Assembly (NCBI GenBank): GCA_958405355.1
Contig: CATYEA010000020.1
Span: 1 to 15,510 of the forward strand
DNA length: 15,510 nucleotides
From: an uncultured Lachnospiraceae bacterium
Lineage (GTDB): Bacteria > Bacillota > Clostridia > Lachnospirales > Lachnospiraceae
Direction: 5' to 3'
Part shown: piece after piece, positions 1 to 5,815 of the stretch
How the letters are laid out: every line of letters begins with the position of its first letter
Numbering within the stretch: the first letter of the stretch is position 1
Notes under the pieces: model-generated
What the model saw: the letters and a program-made list of their open reading frames with translations, nothing else
The model's database searches: none
Told to the model about the DNA's origin: nothing
Translations under genes and position numbers: made by a program

Positions 1-414
1 CAGGTCCGCAGTCAGTCGATTCCGGTGCTTCGGGGTGACAATGTTTCCTTTGATTTCGCTCCGGATGAAGGATATGAATTTGCTTCCCTGACGGTGGATG
101 GCACAGAGCAGGAAGTTGCAGAAGGTGCTTCCGGTTTTACATTAAATAATGTTCAGGAAAATCACGCAGTTAAAGTAACATTTACGAAAATACCGTTCCC
201 AATCTTTAAGGCAATTCTTATCGGGGTGGGAACACTGATTGCCATTGCTGTGGTTCTTCTCATTTTCCGTCATATTGAATTGAGTCTGAAACGTAAACGC
301 CGCAGAGAAATGCTGGCGAGACGTCGGGAAAGAAATCGGCGGAGAGAGCAGATGCTCGAGAAAGAATTGGATCAGTTAGAAGAGCTGGAGGATATTATTG
401 ACAGACGAAGTTAA
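1..414 (+). CDS. C-terminal part of a membrane-anchored surface protein (5' end outside window)
   Basis: The frame is open from base 1 to a TAA at 412-414, so this is the 3' end of a longer gene, with 137 residues visible. The first ~60 residues look like the end of a small beta-rich extracellular repeat of the divergent InlB B-repeat kind (a GYEF..LTVDG stretch, then a FTLNNV..NHAVKVTF stretch). One hydrophobic membrane segment follows (about residues 66-89, FPIFKAILIGVG onward). The protein ends in a very basic, then acidic, charged helix (RKRRREMLARRRERNRRREQ, then ELDQLEELEDI), probably cytoplasmic and coiled-coil-like. Seen: segment order and charge. Inferred: a type I topology with a large extracellular N-terminal part. 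No LPXTG-type signal is present. No convincing terminator follows the stop. The function is not identifiable from this fragment. Confidence 0.75.
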   Translation, partial: QVRSQSIPVLRGDNVSFDFAPDEGYEFASLTVDGTEQEVAEGASGFTLNNVQENHAVKVTFTKIPFPIFKAILIGVGTLIAIAVVLLIFRHIELSLKRKRRREMLARRRERNRRREQMLEKELDQLEELEDIIDRRS

Positions 415-490
415 GGTCTGGAACGGGTGGAAAAATTAAATCAGAGTGTCCGGTGTGCGGAAAAGTTAAAGGAATTAGAGACGAATTTTG

Positions 491-519
491 TTGACTTTGG
501 TCAAGGGGTATGCTACCAT
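491..519 (+). promoter_or_regulatory. Promoter of the riboswitch-controlled importer operon
   Basis: A -35 box TTGACT (491-496) and a -10 box TACCAT (514-519) are separated by exactly 17 bases. The -10 is preceded by TGC (511-513), an extended -10 element. The predicted start near 526 would put the aptamer (from 541) at the very 5' end of the transcript, as expected for a riboswitch leader. A perfect dyad TTGAC-N4-GTCAA (491-504) overlaps the -35 box and could bind a regulator, or could be chance. Confidence 0.65.
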
Positions 520-540
520 GAAAAAGTGATTAAATGCGTT

Positions 541-609
541 ATGCCAATATAGGTTTGGATGTCTGGCCCAAACGTTTCTACCGCACGCCGGAAGTTGTGA
601 CTATTGGTA
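541..609 (+). promoter_or_regulatory. Purine riboswitch aptamer, guanine class
   Basis: The three-way junction of the purine aptamer can be drawn completely. P1 is 543-549 with 602-608 (7 bp, one G-U). P2 is 553-558 with 568-573. J2/3 is the signature TTTCTACC at 575-582. P3 starts at 582/599, and J3/1 reads GACTA at 599-603. C601 matches the specificity base C74 of the B. subtilis xpt aptamer, which pairs with guanine or hypoxanthine (adenine aptamers have U there). The kissing-loop bases are kept: GG at 565-566 in L2 and CC at 588-589 in L3. Deviations from xpt are an A-C closing mismatch at the top of P2 (559/567), L2 reading TGTCTGG, and a P3 arm one base shorter. Importers with such leaders are normally shut off by guanine. 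Confidence 0.88.
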
Positions 610-679
610 CTTAGGATAGCTTACTACATTTGATGATTACTTGTTAGAGTATAGTAGTGTAATGGACGCATATTGGCAG

Positions 680-716
680 CAGACTTAAGAGATTAAGTCT
701 GTTTTCTTTTTTCTTT
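680..716 (+). terminator. Intrinsic terminator of the riboswitch expression platform
   Basis: A perfect 9-bp stem CAGACTTAA (680-688) / TTAAGTCTG (693-701) with a GAGA loop is followed by a T-rich run from 702. It lies between the aptamer and the first importer gene, so it is the likely output switch. An alternative pairing of ACTTAG (609-614, just 3' of P1) with TTAAGT (693-698) could act as an antiterminator. That part is inference. Confidence 0.85.
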
Positions 717-767
717 TCTTGGGCTGTAAAACAAAATAGGGACTCATAAAAAACGGAGGTATGAAAA

Positions 768-2048
768 ATGAAGTTGAAAAAGTTTTTTGCACTTGCTCTG
801 GCAGTAACAACCGTATTGTCCATGAGCGTACTTACCGGATGTTCTTCGGATTCTGGAAGTTCTTCTAAAGAGACAAAAGCAGAAACAACTGAGAGCGGAG
901 AAACTGCAGGAGAGGCAGCAGCAACAAATTTAGAAGATATTAAGATTGGTTTTATCTTCCTTCATGATGAAAATTCCACTTATGATAAGAATTTCATTGA
1001 TGCTGCGAATGCTGCAAAAGAAGCACTTGGACTTTCTGATGAACAGGTCATCTTTAAGACAAATATTCCTGAGAGCAGTGAATGTTATGAAGCTGCTGCT
1101 GACTTGGCAGACCGTGGCTGTAATATCGTATTTGCCGACAGTTTTGGTCATGAACAGTACATGGCACAGGCTGCTGCAGAATTCCCGGATGTTCAGTTCT
1201 GTCATGCAACAGGAACAACTGCACATACAGCAGGATTAGATAACTTCCACAATGCGTTCGCTTCTATTTATGAAGGACGTTATCTTGCAGGTATTGCTGC
1301 AGGTATGAAATTAAATGAAATGATCGCCAACGGCGAATTCACTGAAGATGAAGCAAAAATGGGTTATGTTGGCGCTTATACATATGCTGAGGTTATTTCC
1401 GGATATACATCCTTCTACCTTGGAGCTAAATCTGTATGCCCAAGCGTTACAATGGAAGTACAGTTTACAGGAAGCTGGTATGATGAAACTGCTGAAAAAG
1501 AAGCAGCAAATACTTTGATCAGCCGCGATTGTAAATTGATCAGCCAGCATGCTGACTCCATGGGTGCACCGACAGCTTGTGAGAGCGCTGGTGTTCCAAA
1601 CGTATCCTATAACGGAAGTACCGTATCCGCTTGCCCGAATACATTTATCGTATCCTCTAAGATTGACTGGGCACCTTATTTTGAATACATTGTAAACTGT
1701 GTAGCAAATGGCGAAGCTATTGCTGCTGACTGGTGTAAAGGTATCGAAGAAGGTTCTGTAGTTCTTACAGAGCTGAATGATGCGGCTGCTGCTGAAGGAA
1801 CAGCAGAAGCTATTGCAGAAGCAGAAGAAAAATTAATCTCTGGTGAATTACATGTATTTGATACATCCGTATTTACTGTAGATGGCGCTGCTATGGATTC
1901 TTACATGGCCGATGTAGACACAGATGCAGATTATACACCAGATACAGAAGTAATTTCTGATGGATATTTCCATGAGTCTGAAATGCGGTCCGCTCCGTAT
2001 TTTGACCTTCGTATCGACGGAATTACAACATTGAATGAAATGTTCTAA
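768..2048 (+). CDS. BMP-family nucleoside/purine ABC transporter substrate-binding lipoprotein
   Basis: Extracytoplasmic solute-binding lipoprotein of the BMP/PnrA family, 426 residues. It would capture a nucleoside or purine and deliver it to the permeases encoded downstream. Residues 1-24 form a lipoprotein signal peptide (KLKK, hydrophobic core, LTGC lipobox) with the acylated Cys at 25. A low-complexity Ser/Glu/Thr linker follows to about residue 55. The periplasmic-binding fold starts at KIGFIFLHDENSTYDKNF and includes the family-typical stretches ADRGCNIVFADSFG, FASIYEGRYLAGIAAG and GVPNVSYNG. The ATG at 768 is chosen over an out-of-frame ATG at 761 because it lies 7 bases after GGAGGT (755-760) and opens the signal peptide. 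The guanine riboswitch upstream supports a purine-type substrate; the exact ligand cannot be read from the sequence. The name used in Lactococcus for this role is bmpA. Confidence 0.92.
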   Translation: MKLKKFFALALAVTTVLSMSVLTGCSSDSGSSSKETKAETTESGETAGEAAATNLEDIKIGFIFLHDENSTYDKNFIDAANAAKEALGLSDEQVIFKTNIPESSECYEAAADLADRGCNIVFADSFGHEQYMAQAAAEFPDVQFCHATGTTAHTAGLDNFHNAFASIYEGRYLAGIAAGMKLNEMIANGEFTEDEAKMGYVGAYTYAEVISGYTSFYLGAKSVCPSVTMEVQFTGSWYDETAEKEAANTLISRDCKLISQHADSMGAPTACESAGVPNVSYNGSTVSACPNTFIVSSKIDWAPYFEYIVNCVANGEAIAADWCKGIEEGSVVLTELNDAAAAEGTAEAIAEAEEKLISGELHVFDTSVFTVDGAAMDSYMADVDTDADYTPDTEVISDGYFHESEMRSAPYFDLRIDGITTLNEMF

Positions 2049-2069
2049 GTTATTACATTCACCCAACAG

Positions 2070-2100
2070 GGCGGGGCATTAACTGCCCCGCCTTTCTATT
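2070..2100 (+). terminator. GC-rich hairpin between lipoprotein and ATPase genes (attenuator or mRNA stabiliser)
   Basis: A perfect 9-bp stem GGCGGGGCA (2070-2078) / TGCCCCGCC (2084-2092) with a TTAAC loop is followed by TTTCTATT, an interrupted and therefore leaky T tract. Such hairpins after binding-protein genes usually make the binding protein more abundant than the ATPase and permeases, by partial termination or by protecting the mRNA 3' end. Confidence 0.75.
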
Positions 2101-2124
2101 ATTTACGGCATATTAGGAGGAATT

Positions 2125-3669
2125 ATGGAGGAACAAAAAAACGCGGCTATTGAATTACGCAACATTACAAAGACCTTTGGTAAAGTCGTTGCGAATAAAG
2201 ATATCAGCCTTCGTGTGAACCGCGGCGAAATCCTTTCCATACTCGGAGAAAACGGTAGCGGAAAAACAACCCTGATGAATATGATCTCAGGTATTTATTT
2301 CCCGGACGAAGGACAGATTTTTATCGATGGCAGGGAGGCGGTGATCGCATCTCCGAAAGATGCCTTTGATTACAAAATTGGTATGATCCATCAGCATTTT
2401 AAGCTGGTAGATGTTTTTTCGGCGACAGAGAATATTGTGTTGGGATTTGAAGAGGAGGGCGGCTACAATATCCGCCGTTCGGCTGAACGTATTCTGGCGA
2501 TCAGCGAACAATATGGTTTTCACCTGGACCCGATGAAAAAAGTATATGAAATGTCTGTTTCTGAAAAGCAGATGGTTGAGATCGTCAAGGTGCTGTACCG
2601 TGGGGCAGATATTTTGATCCTGGATGAGCCAACGGCTGTTCTGACTCCGCAGGAGACTCGGAATTTGTTTGATATTCTGCGGCGGATGCGCGAGGATGGC
2701 AAGGCGATTGTTATTATTACCCATAAGCTGCATGAGGTACTTTCCCTGTCAGACCGGGTAGCTGTTCTCAGAAAGGGAGAGTATATCGGCACGGTGGAAA
2801 CGGCGAAGACAAATGAAGCCCAGCTCACTGAGATGATGGTCGGCAAGAAAGTTTCGCTGAATATTGAACGCAGTGAACCGGAGAATCCGAAGGAACGTTT
2901 AGTGGTACGCAATGTCAATTGTATGGACAGGAATGGTGTTCAGATTTTAAAGAATGTGTCTTTTGAAGCCCGTTCCGGTGAGATTCTTGGTATTGCCGGT
3001 ATTGCAGGAAGCGGTCAGAGAGAACTTTTGGAAGCGATTGCCGGACTTCAGGCGCTCCAGAGCGGAGAAATTCTCTATTATGATCCAAAGAGCGGCGAAG
3101 AGAGCAATTTAAGAGATAAAACACCGCTTCAGATTCGGGATATGGGTGTCCGCCTCTCTTTTGTTCCGGAAGACCGTCTTGGCATGGGCCTTGTGGGAAA
3201 TATGGATATTACGGACAATATGATGCTTCGAAGCTATCGCAGCGGGAAATCCGTATTTGTTAAACGTAAGCCGCCGAAGGATCTGGCGGAGCGTATTATT
3301 GAACAGTTGGATGTTGTTACACCAAGTGTGAATACACCGGTGCGGCGGCTGTCCGGAGGAAATGTGCAGAAGGTGCTTGTCGGACGAGAAATCGCTGCAT
3401 CACCGACCGTATTGATGGCGGCCTATCCGGTCCGGGGATTGGATATAAATTCTTCCTATCTTATTTATAACCTGCTGAATCAGCAGAAGAAAGCAGGGGT
3501 TGCCGTGATTTTCGTCGGAGAGGATCTGGATGTATTACTGGAGCTCTGTGACCGTATTATGGTCATCGGTTCCGGTAAGGTCACAGGTATGGTTGACGGT
3601 CGGACGGCGACAAAAGAACAGATTGGTTTACTGATGACAAAGACAGATGGAGGGGAGACGCATGAATAA
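2125..3669 (+). CDS. Nucleoside ABC transporter ATP-binding protein, two fused ABC domains
   Basis: Cytoplasmic ATPase of a BMP-type nucleoside importer (YufO/NupA family), 514 residues, the normal length for a tandem ABC protein. N-terminal domain: Walker A GENGSGKTT at 41-49, a degenerate signature MSVSEKQ, Walker B ILILDEP and an H-loop IVIITHK. C-terminal domain: a degenerate Walker A (AGSGQRE, Gln replacing the P-loop Lys), an intact signature LSGGNVQ, AAYPVRGLD in the Walker B/D-loop position and no switch His (VIFVGEDLD). This asymmetry, with only one fully catalytic site, is typical of the sugar and nucleoside (CUT2-like) ATPases and is not a defect. Start: ATG at 2125, four bases after AGGAGG (2115-2120). 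The 3' end overlaps the first permease gene by 8 bases. Confidence 0.94.
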   Translation: MEEQKNAAIELRNITKTFGKVVANKDISLRVNRGEILSILGENGSGKTTLMNMISGIYFPDEGQIFIDGREAVIASPKDAFDYKIGMIHQHFKLVDVFSATENIVLGFEEEGGYNIRRSAERILAISEQYGFHLDPMKKVYEMSVSEKQMVEIVKVLYRGADILILDEPTAVLTPQETRNLFDILRRMREDGKAIVIITHKLHEVLSLSDRVAVLRKGEYIGTVETAKTNEAQLTEMMVGKKVSLNIERSEPENPKERLVVRNVNCMDRNGVQILKNVSFEARSGEILGIAGIAGSGQRELLEAIAGLQALQSGEILYYDPKSGEESNLRDKTPLQIRDMGVRLSFVPEDRLGMGLVGNMDITDNMMLRSYRSGKSVFVKRKPPKDLAERIIEQLDVVTPSVNTPVRRLSGGNVQKVLVGREIAASPTVLMAAYPVRGLDINSSYLIYNLLNQQKKAGVAVIFVGEDLDVLLELCDRIMVIGSGKVTGMVDGRTATKEQIGLLMTKTDGGETHE

Positions 3670-4768
3670 AAAGAAACATGAGCCGAAGTTTCATATTGCC
3701 AAGCGGGATGCGCTTGACTGGTGGAAATCATGGCTGATTCGAATTTGCGCGGTTGTGGCTGCCCTGATCGTATGTGCATTGGTGACGGTGGTCCTTACAG
3801 GGGAGAATCCGATCGGCGTTTATGTGAAAATGTTTGAGGGCGCTTTTGGAACGAAACGAAGAATCTGGAGTCTGGTCCAGAATATTGCCATGCTCTTGTG
3901 TGTATCGTTGGCAGTGACTCCGGCGTTTAAAATGCGGTTTTGGAATATCGGTGCTGAGGGCCAGGTGCTGGCCGGCGGACTTGCTACAGCTGCTTGTATG
4001 ATTTTGTTCGGCAATAAGCTGCCAAGCGCCGCATTGTATCTCCTGATGATCGTTACAAGCTGTCTGGCCGGTGCCATTTGGGCAGTGATTCCGGCATTTT
4101 TCAGAGCCAACTGGAAAACAAATGAGACGCTGTTTACATTGATGATGAACTATATCGCGATTCAGCTTGTGTCTTATTTTACTTATATCTGGTCGGTACC
4201 AAAGGGTTCCGGTCAGATCGGTGTTATTAACCAATCGACCCGAAACGGATGGCTGCCGTCTTTGGGAGGATATGATTATCTGCTCAATATTTTAGTTGTG
4301 GCGGCATTGACAGTATTTATGTTTGTATATCTGCGGAGCAGCAAACACGGATATGAGATTGCCGTTGTTGGTGAGAGTGAAAATACGGCCCGTTATGTGG
4401 GTATTGATGTAAAGAAAGTTATTATTCGTACGATGATTCTTTCCGGCGCTATCTGCGGAATCGCAGGACTTTTATTAGTCAGCGGAACGGACCATACAAT
4501 TACCAGGGATACGGCGGCCGGCCGTGGATTTACGGCCATTATGGTTTCCTGGCTTGCAAAGTTTAATCCGCTGTACATGGTTCTTACATCCTTTTTGATC
4601 GTATTTCTTCAAAAGGGGGCCATTGAGATATCGACAACTTTTGGATTGAACAGTTCCTTTTCCGATATCCTTACGGGAATTATCATTTTCTTCATTATAG
4701 GAAGTGAGTTTTTCATTAACTATACAATTAAGGTACACAGTTCTAAGAAAGGGGAGAAAGAATCATGA
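3662..4768 (+). CDS. Nucleoside ABC transporter permease 1 (YufP/NupB type)
   Basis: Integral membrane permease of the BPD_transp_2 family, 368 residues from the ATG at 3662. An in-frame ATG at 3647 would add five residues, but a GGAGGGGA ribosome binding site (3649-3656) sits between the two and fits 3662. After a short basic N-terminus come a first hydrophobic segment (about residues 25-46) and a string of further membrane segments. Family hallmarks are FWNIGAEGQVLAGG, TNETLFTLMMNYIA and the loop VGESENTARYVGIDV, which should contact the ATPase. The start codon overlaps the end of the ATPase gene by 8 bases, suggesting translational coupling. It would form a heterodimeric channel with the next gene product. 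Confidence 0.92.
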   Translation: MNKKKHEPKFHIAKRDALDWWKSWLIRICAVVAALIVCALVTVVLTGENPIGVYVKMFEGAFGTKRRIWSLVQNIAMLLCVSLAVTPAFKMRFWNIGAEGQVLAGGLATAACMILFGNKLPSAALYLLMIVTSCLAGAIWAVIPAFFRANWKTNETLFTLMMNYIAIQLVSYFTYIWSVPKGSGQIGVINQSTRNGWLPSLGGYDYLLNILVVAALTVFMFVYLRSSKHGYEIAVVGESENTARYVGIDVKKVIIRTMILSGAICGIAGLLLVSGTDHTITRDTAAGRGFTAIMVSWLAKFNPLYMVLTSFLIVFLQKGAIEISTTFGLNSSFSDILTGIIIFFIIGSEFFINYTIKVHSSKKGEKES

Positions 4769-5751
4769 TAGCATCCTTTATTCAGCGTGCAGTTGTTCAG
4801 GGAATTCCGCTTTTGTTTGGTTCTACCGGAGAGATTATCACCGAAAAATCCGGTAATCTGAATCTGGGTATTCCGGGAATCATGTATGTGGGCGGTATCA
4901 GCGGTGTTATTGGAGCATTTATGTATGAGCAGTCTCTGACAGACGCCTCTGCAATGAATCCATTTCTGGCGGTTCTCATCCCTCTTTTGACCTGTATGTT
5001 AGGTTCTCTGTGTATGGGATTGATCTATTGCTTTTTGACAGTAACGCTTCGTGCCAATCAGAATGTCACAGGTCTTGCGCTGACCACTTTTGGAACAGGT
5101 TTTGGTAACTTTTTCGGCGGTTCTCTGATCAAGCTGGTGAAAAGTGATATGCCTTCCATCAGTTTGACGGCTACAAGTAATTGCTTCCGAACAACGCTGC
5201 CATTTGCAAGTAAACTGGGTCCGGTGGGCCAGGTGTTGTTTTCCTACAGTTTTCTTGCATATGTAGCCATTGTACTGGCATTGGTTACCTCCTACGTGTT
5301 AGGACGGACCCGTGTGGGTCTCCATCTTCGGGCTGTGGGTGAAAATCCGGCGACAGCCGATGCGGCCGGTATTAACGTCAACCGCTATAAATATGTAGCT
5401 ACCTGTATCGGCAGTATGGTCGCAGGTCTGGGCGGTCTGTATTATGTTATGGATTATGCCAACGGTGTCTGGTCAAACGATGGTTTCGGCGACAGAGGAT
5501 GGCTGGCGATTGCCCTTGTTATTTTTGCCGTATGGCGGCCGAATTTAAGTATTTTGGGTTCTATTTTGTTTGGCGGTCTGTTCATTGTGTATAACTACAT
5601 TCCAAATCTGGGAATGAGCGATCAGGAGTTATTCAAGATGCTTCCTTATGTGGTAACGATTATTGTATTGATCATTATCAGTATCCGGGAAAGCCGGGAG
5701 ACGCAGCCGCCGGCGCATCTGGGAGAATCCTATTTCCGTGAAGAGAGATAA
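4765..5751 (+). CDS. Nucleoside ABC transporter permease 2 (YufQ/NupC type)
   Basis: Second membrane permease of the importer, 328 residues, BPD_transp_2 family. Hallmarks are EKSGNLNLGIPGIMYVGG near the N-terminus, ANQNVTGLALTTFG in the centre, and the cytoplasmic coupling loop VGENPATADAAGINV, which parallels the loop in permease 1. The C-terminus ends in a short charged tail after the last membrane segment. Its ATG overlaps the previous stop as ATGA (4765-4768), the classic stop-start coupling, with AAAGGGGAG upstream as ribosome binding site. It is the last gene of the operon; a strong hairpin follows. Confidence 0.92.
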   Translation: MIASFIQRAVVQGIPLLFGSTGEIITEKSGNLNLGIPGIMYVGGISGVIGAFMYEQSLTDASAMNPFLAVLIPLLTCMLGSLCMGLIYCFLTVTLRANQNVTGLALTTFGTGFGNFFGGSLIKLVKSDMPSISLTATSNCFRTTLPFASKLGPVGQVLFSYSFLAYVAIVLALVTSYVLGRTRVGLHLRAVGENPATADAAGINVNRYKYVATCIGSMVAGLGGLYYVMDYANGVWSNDGFGDRGWLAIALVIFAVWRPNLSILGSILFGGLFIVYNYIPNLGMSDQELFKMLPYVVTIIVLIIISIRESRETQPPAHLGESYFREER

Positions 5752-5760
5752 AACATGACA

Positions 5761-5794
5761 GAGGGTGTTTCCGGGTAAAACCGGAAGCACCCTC
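5761..5794. terminator. Hairpin terminator between convergent genes
   Basis: A 14-bp stem 5761-5774 / 5781-5794 (GAGGGTGTTTCCGG with CCGGAAGCACCCTC, one G-U pair) has a GTAAAA loop. It lies between the end of the importer operon (+) and the end of the oxidase gene (-). The (+) side lacks a clean T tract. On the (-) side the hairpin is followed by TGTCATGTTTTA. It probably ends transcription from both directions. Confidence 0.7.
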
Positions 5795-5815
5795 CAATTG
5801 CGTATTAAGCAGAAT

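Larger units (their letters stand above)
415..767 (+). other. Gene-free leader region of the importer operon
   Basis: This 353-base gap has no plausible coding sequence. I see nothing recognisable in 415-490. The rest holds, in order, a promoter (491-519), a guanine-class riboswitch aptamer (541-609), a linker with possible alternative pairings (610-679), an intrinsic terminator (680-716) and the ribosome binding site of the first importer gene (GGAGGT at 755-760). Confidence 0.85.

Noticed and set aside
3647..3661. Upstream ATG for permease 1
   Set aside because: The ribosome binding site GGAGGGGA lies between this ATG and the one at 3662, so the downstream start is favoured.
3728..4234. 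A 168-codon (-) frame opposite permease 1
   Set aside because: Antisense to a well-conserved permease and rich in residues that reflect complementary hydrophobic codons.
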